Below, one piece after another: positions 50,830 through 63,500 of a stretch of 64,000 bases of DNA. Each line of letters opens with the position of its first letter. Within the stretch, counting starts at the first letter, position 1. Source of the stretch: Anseranas semipalmata (taxonomy: Eukaryota; Chordata; Aves; Anseriformes; Anseranatidae); contig VXAA01005253.1 of assembly GCA_013399115.1 (NCBI GenBank), forward strand, positions 163,567-227,566, in the 5' to 3' direction. Both the position numbers and the translations under genes were made by a program. Under the pieces are notes generated by a model. It worked only from the letters and a program-made list of their open reading frames with translations, was not told the DNA's origin and did not search any database.

Positions 50830-51438
50830 ACAAATTTGTTACATAAAGTACTTTATTGCATTACATGGACGTTGACATTTATTGCAATTTGTTTCTAGCA
50901 TATTCAAAACAACCAAAATCCCAATATAGACACAGTATCTTTGCCTCAATAAATTGCCACTAACGGTAATGCTTATCTCAGCACTTAGATTTGGGTCTAC
51001 ATAGAAATCTGATGATGCCATCCTATTCTAGTGTTATACTGAGTAAAAATCTCCAGACAGTCTCAAAAAAATATGCTTCTAATGAATAAAAAAACCCTCT
51101 CTTTTAAACCTCATTACAGGAGAGGGCATGTCTCCAGCCCAGAATGGAGTGTGATGGAGAAAACTCTGTGGTGACCTTGACTGAGCTTGTTCTAGAATAT
51201 GAAGCAGTACAGCTGCACCGTGTGGTACATGCTAATTCCAGGCTGGAATTTCTCCATGGTATTGCCTTGCCCCACTGAGACAACAGCTCTGTCCCACACT
51301 AGCTTGCAGATCTCTTCATCACACTCCACCATGAATATAGACATGCCCTGCATATGCAAGTAGCAAAAAACTCCAAGAGACGTCTTTTAGTTTAACATAA
51401 AAATAAACACCTTATAAAACTTTTCCAAGAGCAAGTCT
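50830..51438 (-). other. RNASEH2B: RNASEH2B 3' untranslated region (long form)
   Basis: The region between the stop codon and the distal poly(A) signal is about 600 bp and carries no recognisable repeat. Its far end is set from the AATAAA at 50852-50857 and the expected cleavage 10-30 bases beyond, so it is approximate. Confidence 0.6.
50852..50857 (-). promoter_or_regulatory. RNASEH2B: Distal RNASEH2B poly(A) signal AATAAA
   Basis: Canonical AATAAA on the minus strand. It is followed within about 35 bases by U/GU-rich sequence (TTTGTGCTTTTTCTGTTTGC), the expected downstream element. It is the best candidate for the main 3' end. Confidence 0.7.
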
Positions 51439-51443
51439 TTATT
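51438..51443 (-). promoter_or_regulatory. RNASEH2B: Poly(A) signal overlapping the RNASEH2B stop codon
   Basis: The minus strand reads TCAAAATAAAG. The TAA stop (51439-51441) is embedded in AATAAA. About 30 bases further lies GGTGTTTATTTTTATGTT, a good GU/U-rich downstream element. Cleavage here would give a 3' untranslated region of only about 20 bases. Confidence 0.5.
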
Positions 51444-51546
51444 TTGATGCTTTAGGTTTGGAGCTAAAGAAAGAAGAAATAGATTTCATTCCACTCTTAT
51501 CAACTTTGGCCAGAGCCTTCTGAGCTGCAGACATCTTGCTGTTTGC
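51439..51546 (-). CDS. RNASEH2B: RNASEH2B last coding exon (PIP box)
   Basis: The acceptor TTCATTCACAG precedes 36 codons including the stop, in phase 0. It encodes NSKMSAAQ, then [18 protein letters not shown], and a short basic tail ending PKASK. The MKSISSFF segment fits the PCNA-interaction consensus. The residues after the PIP box differ from the human tail and are a little shorter. Confidence 0.96.
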   Translation of the reverse strand, partial: ANSKMSAAQKALAKVDKSGMKSISSFFSSKPKASK

Positions 51547-54500
51547 CTGTGAATGAAATGAGAAATAGAACAAGTTAAAAAGCTTCTTTGTAGGAGGGGA
51601 GTATATACTACAAACTTCTAAATACAGAAGTCAAGCAAGAAGTTGAATTGCTTTTTTAGTATACAGCAGTAAAGATAAGTGGCCTTCCAGTACCTGAAGG
51701 GAGCGTATAAACAGGAGGGGGAACGCGTGTTCACACACGTTGATAGTGATAGGACAAGGGGAAATGGTTACAAACTAAGACAGGGGAGATTTAGGTTGGA
51801 TATTAGGAGGAAGTTTTTCACTCAGAGGGTGGTGAGGCACTGGAACAGGTTGCCCAGAGAGGTTGTGGATGCCCCATCCCTGGAGGCATTCAAGGCCAGG
51901 CTGGATGTGGCGCTGGGCAGCCTGCTCTAGTAGTTGGCAACCCTGCCCAGAGCAGGGGGTTGAAACTAGATGATCTTTAAGGTCCTTTTCAACCTATGCC
52001 GTTCTATGATTCTATGATAATGTTTTGCAGGCTTTAAATTGTAGGTGAAAAACCTTACAAAACAAATTTGAGATTATTCAATCAGAAAAATACTTGTCAT
52101 AAATTGCTTAACATCAGACAAAGACAGAGAATCAATTACAAAGACAAGGAGGTGAAACATCTTTGCCTTCTGCAGAATGAGGTATCCCAACTCAAACGTT
52201 TACTTTGGGATAATCCCTGAGTGTACATTAAGAGAAATAATGCATGCAATATAACAGATGCATACTGTACCCTCTGACTCAATCTCATGATTATGCTGTC
52301 AGCAGGCTGAATTACAGCCTTGCATTACAGATGATGAATAATTCACACTGATTTATTATCAAAGTCTCTATGTGCAGTGAAATAAAGGGAAAAGAGATGG
52401 AAGAACTAAGAATGAAGAAGGTAACCAACGTTTGCAAAGCACTTTGAGGCCACTGGGACAACTTCCCAGACTTTTACACCTAAAACACATTTTATGAGCC
52501 ACGTTTTATAGAGCTGACCTCTTTTCTTTCTTACATTTTAAAATGTTATGTTTTAAATCTCTAGCTGTTTTCCCTATTAAGAAAACTTTGCATTGACCTT
52601 TCTTTATGATATTTCTCAGTCTGCAGGACTTCACAATTACACTGCTTGGGATCAGTTAGAAGGTTATGGACAGGATGGAGATATGCAACTACAGTATGAT
52701 TGTCTGTGTTACTGTACAAACAAAAACACTGCCAAAGTATTAAAAAAAAAAGAGTAGTACACTGTATGGAGTCCAAGAGCTATCTTTCCTTTCCCAGATC
52801 CTCTCATCAATGTGCTTCGTTATTTCAGAAGTAAATCATATTTAGCATTAAAAGGAATTATCTCTCCTCAGTCTATTTCTATCTTTATGCTCAATTGAAA
52901 ATCTACACGTACATAACAGGGAAAGAGAAAAACATGCAGATTTTACATTAGCTATTACCTCCACTTAGAGGGCAATCCTCTTAGTTCAAAACTAGTGTGT
53001 GTCCCAAATATGAAAAGTTCTGGGGGGTGCTAGGGGAGGAAGGAATGTATCTGTCACCAGCTGCTTCTCTTTGCAAAAGGATAAAGAGTAGTCAGCATTA
53101 GTCTGAAGGTCAAAGACCAGCACAGAGGGCCTTTTTAGTTCCCAATGGACTGCAGAAGGATTCATTTTCTTTCGATGCTCAGAGAAACAACCCAATGCAA
53201 GCCTCACAAGCTTAGCTTACACAGACAATCTATTTTCACATCTCTGTTGCTCTCCTAGGAATGGTACAGTGGCAAGCACCACTGGACTCAGATTTGAATT
53301 GGCCTCCAAACTTGTGTTGGAGCTGGCAGCCAGCAAGCTCAGTGTTGATTTAACTGTATTAAATTGACATAAGTAAGTGCACAAGCAATATTTCTAGGTA
53401 AAAATACAGCCCATCTCAGCAACCCTTGGAGTTTAAGTGCATTTTGCCATCTTTGTTTCTTTTTCAGACAACCAAATTTTAACAGTTGCTATCGTTAAGC
53501 CATAGGATTTCTTATCTAAAGATCTCAAAGAGCTTTGCAAACATTAGCTGAGCATCTTAACATGTGTCAAAGTCTGTGAGGTTCACTGGAAAGTTCACCA
53601 ATAAAATAAAGTCAAATGGTAACAGTTTAGAAGATTTCAGAATGGGACATGAAGACCATCAAAGTCAAATTAAACCTGAAAGAAAAGTTCAAGAAGATAC
53701 AACTGCAGACATCTGCCATTTGGCTTTTTTTTTCCCCCTTTCTTGTTTGTTTTGGAGGAGAGAAAAAGGGACTCTGTGCTAATGTTGAGTTTTAATATAT
53801 GCTTTAACAAAACATGTATGAGTGCAAGGCTGGCTTACCTTTTTGTTTTTCAGATTGCTGCTGTTAAACTTAGTATAGTCTTCTTCTGCTTCCACAGGAA
53901 CATCTGATAATTTCCTTTTCTGAAATGTTAGAGTGATGAAGTTGCTCTGTCAACCACTTTTATGATGTACACACATGGAAGTTTAAAGCTTTGGCTTTAT
54001 AATGTAACCATAGCACCAAAACAGGACTGGCAATCAACTGAGGAATCTGCAGCCACAGTGGAAGATTTCTTTTTGTAATTGTCTTCTTTACACGTGAATA
54101 TATACCATCTCTACAGTATTCAGAAGAGATCATTCAATGTCATAAGAAGCATTTTCTTCCTCCTAGCTTTCTGAAGAATGACTTACAGAAATCACCTTAA
54201 TCCAGTTTTTAATTTCCATGATTGTGTCTGTGGTGTCAGAGTCTAAATATTTAGAGAACCTTTATGGAGCAGCTGTTGGAAGTTCCTGTCTAGCAGCCAG
54301 GGAACCCAGACTCTGGTCCCCACAGTCTCATGGAACTGTGAAGGACCAGCAACTCCAGCGTTATTGCTATCTGCCAGCACAAGTGGATCATCATCTACTC
54401 TGTTCTGTTATCTGTTTGTGCACAACCTCTAGAAGTAATTAGTTTCTACAGTTTGGCAACAATAAAACACTGACATAGTTCTGCTGACTGCTTCATCACT

Positions 54501-57500
54501 TGAATCCAACAGTATATTGAGAAGCTTGACTGTGCATGTGCTGGGTGCTTTCTAACTTCAGAAATAATGGGAGTTAAGAGTCCTCAGCACTTCACATGAT
54601 CAGGCTGTAAGAATGAATATTTCTTTCCATAAACTGTGAGCATGTGTTTAGTTTAAAGGTGAAAATTTTCTGGTATGCTTCCAAAAGGGAAAAAAGTATA
54701 TACTATTTTACAACACTGTATTTTTATTATTATTATATATCTGATATTACTACCCTGTCCTTAATATCCTGTGAAATCTAAGCTGTGGCCTTCCTAGTTT
54801 TTGTGCCAAAGAGAGTGATTTTGCAAGCAACTTGGATGGTACCATACCATTTTAAGATCCTGTTTTATTCATTTTGTTTATGGTGCTTGTGATCTCCCTC
54901 CCTCCTTTCCCCCTCCCTCCTCCCCTCTGGCACAGAAGCCAGGTCTGCAGCTTAGATTTCTCAGCTCTTAGAACCAGATCCAACAGCAGCCTTCTCTTTT
55001 GATTTCAATAGGATCTGGATCAGGCTCTCTGGGAGGCTGTTTACTGAGCTGTGATTACATTTTCAAATGACAATCTAATGAATAAAGACTATTCTCCTCT
55101 TTTTGGAATCTGATAAACAAGTTTTTAAAACTTATAATAAAATGTTTGCATTTCAGCAAAGCATTTGCTATTCAGTTGTAGCAGAGCCTATGTATCCTTT
55201 GTAAGCTGTCTGTTATCATCTGCCAATGGCCAGACTTCCCTATGCTGACAAACTGGACAGTATGATGGTTACAATACAAGATCAATGGCTTACAATTAAT
55301 ACAGATAACATGTAATTTTGATTTAATCATTAAATCACGATGTCCAGACTGTACCCTGTTTACTTTGATACTACAAGAGAGAGAATCTGTCATAGCTTTT
55401 CTGTCAAGCATTGAAGTTTCTAAATCTCTACTTCCTTCAGAATTTATTTTAACATCATTTCTAAACATGCAGTTACTTTACTATACTAGGAAATATATAT
55501 TAGACCCTTTCTTATTTGCAATACTCATATACTATGTCTGTCAATACACCTTGCCCTCACAAAGAGAAATTTCAATGCAAGTGAATAAGAACAATCTAAA
55601 GGAGACTACGGATTTCAGTGTACAAGTCTGCCTTGCTCCTCTGAGGTTGTGAAATAAAGGAGAATTTTAAGCTCTGAAGTTGCAAAGATTTAAACACAGA
55701 TGCATCATGTGCACCCTGGTCAGTGCTCTGAAAACTAATGGGATCCTCAGCAAGATTTCGCTGCCCAACAACTGAACAGTTCTAAGCCTCATTTCCTCTG
55801 TAACCCAACTGCTGAAATAAAACTATTTTTAAAAATAGATTCTCAGAACTATCCCAATAGTATAAAAGCTATTCATACAGAATATGTAATGTACATCACA
55901 TGTAGTTTAATATAGTTGTTGTAACATGCTTATACAGCTAATGAATATCAGTTGGCTCCTGATGTGTGTTTAATATTTCTTACAATACATAAAGATAATT
56001 CTTAACAGAATCAAAGGGCCAAGTAACTGTGCAGCCAGAACAACTGTCCAACCACATGGAAATAACTTATATCCATGGATATACGTTGGAGAACAAATGC
56101 TATTAATAACAGTAGGGCCCAATTATTCTTGCATGTGCTAGCTGACATACCGCTTAACAAAACAGTCACTGAACCAGCCAGAAATGAGGTTATTTTAGAC
56201 TTTGTTTCGGTAAGTAGCATGGACTTTGCAGGAAAGGTCGTTGTAGTAAGTAACCTAGTTTCAGTAGACACAGGGTGCCTCAGTTTAAATTAAATCAAAA
56301 GGAAAATCAGAAGTGGGGCTCTTGATTCCAGAGGGGCAAACTGTTTGTATTTCTCAAAGCCAAAGCAAATGACTTGATGTGTGAGGAAGACGTTTGGCAT
56401 GCAAAAGAAAAAGATGAAATATGTGATTTTGGATCTTTTACCTCAAAGTGAAAAATCTTGAAAGAAACAGCTTCTCAGACTAACCTAGATGAATACTCCC
56501 CCTATACACACTCACACAGATGCACACATTTCAAACCTCCTTCCCCCCCCAATAAAAAGATATTAGGAATAAGCAAAAATCTAAAATGAATCAGAGAAAT
56601 AGAGCATAAAAAAAAGATATTTGTTTTAGGGGTCAGGTAATACGGGGATAAAGTAAGAGCAGCCAAAAAGTCAAGCTGAGTTAGACCTTGGAAAGGAAAT
56701 TAAAACAAATAGTAGAAGGTTGTTTAGCCACAGAAGCAAAAATGGAGTCAAAAAAGCAAGGCTGCTACGCATGAATAGATATTAAAGCTAATCTAGGTCT
56801 AGCCCTAAAATGGAATAAATCCTTTGCCTCAGTAAATCATTTTCAATGAAGATGAAGAGGTTAAACACAGGGGCAGAAAAGAGAAAAGAAATCACTCTGT
56901 TCAAAATAGAAGTAAAACTCAATATGCTGATACTGTTGGGAGACTGCCTCAGCAATCACAAGTCCAGGAGCAAAACCTGGCAACTGTTCTACCAGATAGG
57001 GACCATATTGCTGCAGAATAGCAAAACACTGATCTATATGTAAGGAGGAGGAAAAAGTGATAGTAGGCCTCAGTAGAATGGAAGCTGGGGGGGGGGGGGG
57101 AAAGAGGGAAGAATAATTAAAGATACAGAGTAAATGAAAACTAAACATAGGTAATGCCTACTGACTTACCTTTTTTCACAAAGATAATACATTTTCTGGT
57201 GACAGAAAATGTAAGGGATTGCCAGAGGATTTGACATGGTCCTACTTAAGCAACTGAAATAATAGAAGATGAAGATCGCATAAGTACATAAGAAACTGTG
57301 TGAAAGGGAAACAAAGGCAAGTAATGCAGAAAGGGGTGTCATAGGGATGGATGAACATTACTAGTGGAGTGCCATGAACAATACCTATTCAAAATGTTCA
57401 TTAATTGTTAATTAAAGATAACAGCATGCTAACAATCACTGAATGTACACCACTGAGTAGCATTATGAATACCTGAAGAGCTTGTAACACTGTGAAGGAA

Positions 57501-60500
57501 AAGCAAAAGAACATTCAAGACTGGAAACATTATAAATGGATGAAATGTACAGAAGTATAAGGTCATGTACATAGCAGGTAGCTGCATGAATTTCTGGTAT
57601 AATTTGAATGCTGATCCACTAAGAATTGCAGTGTAGAAAAAAAAGAGCTGTGTGTCTTAACTGTTCACAGCATGACTGTCTGCTCCATCACACAATAAGA
57701 GAGGCAAACGGGATTCTAAGATATAAGGAAATAAAGTACTGCCAGTTAAGACCAGAAGGGATTAATGACACCATATTGTATCGGTAAAGATGTTATCATG
57801 AGAAATTATATATGATTCTGGTCACCTGTTTTCAAGCAATTGAATTCATCTTGGAACAGGTGCAAAGAAATGCTCCTACAATGATGAGGGAATGGAGAAC
57901 CCATCTTTCACAACCAAGTTTGGCTTCACAAAATGAAAACAGAAAGGATATATATTTTCCCTTTACACACTGAGAGAACTAATGTTAGAGAGGGAAAAGA
58001 GCCATTTCAATTAAAACAAACACTGATAATGTTAGCACAAAAACACAAGGGAATAAATTGGCCATGAATAAATTCAAGGTGGAATTTACAGGAAGGTTTC
58101 TGAGCATCAGAGGAATGAGGTTATAGAACAGTCTTCCAAGAGAAGTAATGGAAATAAAAAATCCTAATGAGACTTACAGTGGAGAATGGTCAGTGTATGA
58201 GAGATTATCCAACATGGTTGTCTGGGAATCCATGACCCTGGAGGTCCCTTTCAGGGTCCTCATAAATTACATATGAAGGAAAACCTATGAGGTCATATTG
58301 TCCCATCAACCTCAATAAAACTAAATGAGCAAAACACATAAGAAAAGACTGCTGACCAAAACCATAAAATAAGTCCCTCTCTTCCCCTCCCCTTTTTTAG
58401 ACAAGAAAACCAACCAAAATATTGCTTAACATAAAATATAAAAGTACCTGGTAATGTTCTTGTGTTATTTCAGACTGGGTTTTTACAAGGCCAATTTACT
58501 CATTGTATTGCACCCAGTGCTTGGCCTAGTCCAGTTTTAATAATAATTCAGAGGAAATAGCTTACAACATACTATATCTGTCAATATCTTCTTCTTTAAT
58601 GTTCTCCTACCTTCAGTGGTGGCTCTGGTGCAAGGCTTTTAAGTTCTGGGAGACTGCAGAACAAAAAAAACTTTATGTTATAAATTTAGACAGCTGAATG
58701 GCACAAGCTGCTCACACACGGCATATGTTTGCAAAAAAGTAGCTCAGGGACCCTGCCTGTACTTCTGACTTAGATAACTAAAACAGAGCTAGGCACCATA
58801 CAGAAACATGGGCTGTTTTAAAAAGGTCTTAGATCGGGCAGCCAAAACAAGAGAACCCCACCTTACTTTTGAAAACTTTGGCTTTATTCGTAAGATGATA
58901 TTACAAAGAACGTAACACCTCTGCAATCAAACTGTTAAGATATGGGACTTCCAAAGTATAACCTGTGCATTTCTTCTATAGGCCACAATAACAGAATGCA
59001 TTGAACAGAACTGAATGGAGGGGCAAGTACAGGGTCCCAGCGATGTCCCAGACAAACTCTGCTGCTGGACGAGAACACCAGTATGAGGACACTGACTAAC
59101 CTTACAGACTTAAGTATAAACTAGTACAGGTTAGATATGTGAACTCAAACCCCAGCAGCACTGAGTGAGTAGGGAAAAGGAAAGAGCACTGGGGATGAGG
59201 ATCCTATTCCAGACTCTGCTTCCTGTGCTTGACAATTATGGACAAATTGCTTTAACTCTTTGGATTTCCTTTTACCCTTTAAAATGGGATAAATTGCTTG
59301 AGGTTTCAAGATGCAACTGTGATAACAGACATAACAGATTTAGGTATTATTACATCTCTCCTCCAGCCCATGTCCTTAGCATCATACAAACAACAGAAAT
59401 GTGCAATGTACATCTGAAAATCTCACATTTAAACTGTGGCAAATATACTCTCATTGTATTATTCACTGTAACTTTGATGACCAAATATCAGCGTTCAACA
59501 GCAATGACCAAAAGGACATTAATGCATGCCACATAAAACTAGCAGCTACCTGGAACGATACTTACCCTAAGTATTTTGACAGCTCCTTACTCAGATCTTC
59601 AGGAATATATTCTGATATTAACCCATGAGCATACCGTACATAGTCTTCAGGAACAGGGCAGGGAATGGCAAGGAGAAGAAAAAGAACATTCACATTATAT
59701 AGTCATGCTGTATTAGCCATGTTGTATGCACTACCATAAATCATAAGGTTGAACTAATAGTAAGAGACTTTTAATGGATACACTGTGATGGTTCTCTGTG
59801 TTGAGTAGTTTATGTTACATGACACTTGTAGGTTTATTTAAAAAGCAAAGACTTACTACACTCATTTTGTCAGCACATGTTATTAATATCTGCTGTATGT
59901 ACTTCACAAAAGCTGTTCACTTTCTGAGAATACTAGATATCATGTATTTTTCCGAAGAAATTAAATTTTAAAAACCTGCAAAAGTAAAAAGCTGACTCAA
60001 CAGAACATGCAATCATTAATTTTAAAGCATCTGGATCTTACAATTATTTGGCAAGCGCTTCAGTACTACAGTACATTTTCTGGCTTCAACTGAAAACAAT
60101 TAGATGAGACAATGAGTCTATTTCAAAGTCTTGTACTTAATTTCAGTACTTTACAGAAAATGCCAAGGCCTATCTAAACATCACTGGCAAGACAGGATAA
60201 TTATCTGTGGAAATATGAACTACTAGAAGCTGTTTTCAGTACAGGGCACTCTTGCTATAAACATTTTTCTGAGAGACAGGAAAAAAAAAAGTGGCCCTTT
60301 TATAACATGAAGTCCTAAACCAGATCTTTTCTGGTCATGTTCTACACTAGCACTTACAGATCATGGGCTGGATCTTTCAAACTTGCTATTGTTGGGGCTG
60401 CTAGGGAGTAACTTTATCCATGCACAGGAAGTATTTGCCAGACAGACGTTAAGCTAAAATCTCACCTCCAAATTCCATCTACAATAGGCCAGCTCTATCT

Positions 60501-63500
60501 GTTCGTATAACTACACACTTAGAGAGTTCAGAAGCAAATGGTAAACTGGCATTGGGGTAGTAAAGAACAATTTTTTCCGCATCCGAGAGTTCCCCCCCCC
60601 CNGCCCAATGCAAATTGGCATCAAAGCAGAAAGCACATTAACAAACTGACACCAGCACATGCATTTCAATCGGACTGGCATCAAATTCACAGTATCTCCT
60701 GTCTGCACTTTTCCTTCCTCCACTGCCTTAATTCACCAAATCTTTGTCACTCCCTAAGCCCACTTTAGGGTCAGGGGAGAAGAATATATAATTCCAGTCC
60801 AAGACAACTTCACCTCTGTACTTAATACATCCAATTTATCTCTTAAGAAAAATATTCCCATCATTTCACTCTTTGCATTATGACACTGAATGGTAAGGCC
60901 AAATCAACTACTATTATAACCCAAATACAAAATCCATTTTCTTTGTATTTCTGCCTTGAAGCAATCTTCACTGACTTCCTTTACCAATTTTAAAATAACA
61001 CTGCTTGCCTTCCAGGTACTCTGTTCTCACCTTTGCCTTGCTTTGTTATTAACCTCCTGTCAAACACCAGGAATACTCACACACCTCCCTTCTTTGTCTT
61101 TCTAATGAAATATTCAGGTTTCACATGTTAAACCTTCCCTCCTTTCTCACTTGCACTCATTATATCCTCCCAGGTTTTTGCCCTACAATATCTGTAAAAG
61201 CTAACTACAATACCCATATATTTATGAGGTATTGAAATTTCATAATACCCCTAATGCAAGAAGATGGCATTGCCATTGCAGTGAAAGGATCAGACAAGAA
61301 AATTAGGCTTCTTAAAAATAAGCATTGAGTAAGGTCCATTTGACTTCCTGTCATTCACCTTGCAATATACAGTGGGACTGCCTCCAAAACTTACCTATTT
61401 TTAACCCCTGGAATTCCCTACTTCAATGCTGCTCTTTTAAATCTATAAATCTAAAAAGAGAAGTATATGCGTGTTTTTGTAAGTAAGCAGGAAGGTGGAA
61501 AAAAATGAAGATTAGCATTTTTGATTTTCATTAGCAATTTTGATTTGATTACTAATTTCAGAGATAAAGTATTTAGGCATAGTCAAGACTGTCATTGTCA
61601 AGACAGGACAATTTTCTATTTCTTTAAAGAAGTAGGGGTAGGGAAAAAGGATAAAAAACTACTGTAAAGTTAAAGTAACTTACAAGTTTTGCAGCTTTGC
61701 CTCTTTTTAAAAAACCATATATTACAATCTCTGTTCTATAAAACTGTCTAGCTGCCTCTTAAATCTCATTTATATTGTTTCCTTTGATATCATTACTTGG
61801 TAACTCATTTTCCACTTCGTCAGCAAGTTGCTTTGTTTTTCCTTATTTTTCAATGGCACGCAGACTTCTCAATGTCTTAGTAATCAGAAACAATTTGCTT
61901 TTGTTAATTTTGTTCTGAACTTTTCTTGATTTCCATTAAAGTTCTTAATCAGAGACTGTTTTCAGGTTTCTCTACACTACTTCATATCCCAGTGACATTC
62001 AGGATGCTGCCCTTCCCAGCAAAAAGGTGACTAGAAGCAAGCAGAATCACTCCAGACTTCTTGGTACCAGCACTGTCACTTTCAGATAGATTTAATACAC
62101 ATATATTGAAGTTTTTGCCCTGAATAAGCATACACGTGTATCTGTCCATTTGTCACATAAAGTGATGCTTATTCTACGACTATGTCTTCCTACGATCCCT
62201 TCCCTTTTAGGAGAATTCTATCAACAGCATTTGCATACTAATAAAAATAGTCTTTTATAATACAGAGACTTGTATTGTGTGGGTAGTCATACATATTATA
62301 TGCATGTGCCCTATTATCCAAGATGGTTTCAGTTCAGCAGAGCACTTCAGCATATATTTCACTGAGAAAACGTCATCTCCATAAACTAAAGAGAAGCTAA
62401 AAGAACCCCAGCTGAGATCTAATGTTAATTACAATGTCTCCTGATGAAGATACCAAAGAACTCAGTAAAGTCAAGAGACACAGTCACAACACATATGGAT
62501 TTTTCTGTGCAAGGAATACATTTACTGCAGAGCCCAGTTTCAGTACATTTTAGATGCTAATCATGTGTTTTATCTGCAGGTATGCTACTTCACAACAGCT
62601 GAATTCATAACAGTGCTTACAATGGTTAGTTTTCTTACCTTCTTCAGCATCTGTGATCTGTTTACCGCTGATAAATGTAGCTGAGTGTACCCTTTCACCT
62701 ACACATATATTGTTGCTTTTAAGTGCTTTCACCGTTTGATTGACCTATAGGAAACCACAGAAAGAAATATCTATATCAGTGTTGTTATGCACATGTTAAT
62801 GCAGTGACAAAGCTCTTGTAATTTTGTTTCAAGCACATAAAACACTCAAGTTATGGACTGTGGTGAAATTTAATATACATTTGTAATGACTAGCATATGA
62901 GCTCAAAAAAAAACGAAGCTAGCACGTTTTTGAATGGGTTGCCTTGGCAACACAGCACCAGTTTTGTGGCACCCTAAGATGAGCTGAGCTATTCAGATGT
63001 AACAGGCACCATTATACAGGTGAGAAATACACCTGCCAGGAGAACAGAGAATGCTTAAACTCAGCTGGATTGCAAGGGTAGTCCTGATGGAAACCAAAGA
63101 TTAAGGACATTACAGGGCACTGTGATACTGTATCTAACACAGAGACCACTGGCAAAGACATTTTCAACAACACAAACAGGTACCTGTTCAAATATAAATA
63201 TTCAGGCATTCGTTGCAAAGTAGATAACCCTTAGCTTCATCACTGCAGAAAGCAGACCAGATTTTCTACTTACGTTGACTAATTTAAATGACAAGCTTTC
63301 CCTGCAACATGATGAGTACAATCTTCTTCTACAAAGTAGCATCATAGCAGGGGCACGTGTGTGTAAAATTAGATACACCTTCTTTATACCAAAACAGACC
63401 ACACTGAGTTATTAGCCATAGGACTAATTTCTCTTTAGCATACTGTACTGACTTCTTGAACAGTGTGATCGCATCAGGATACCAGCAACCTTATCAGGAC

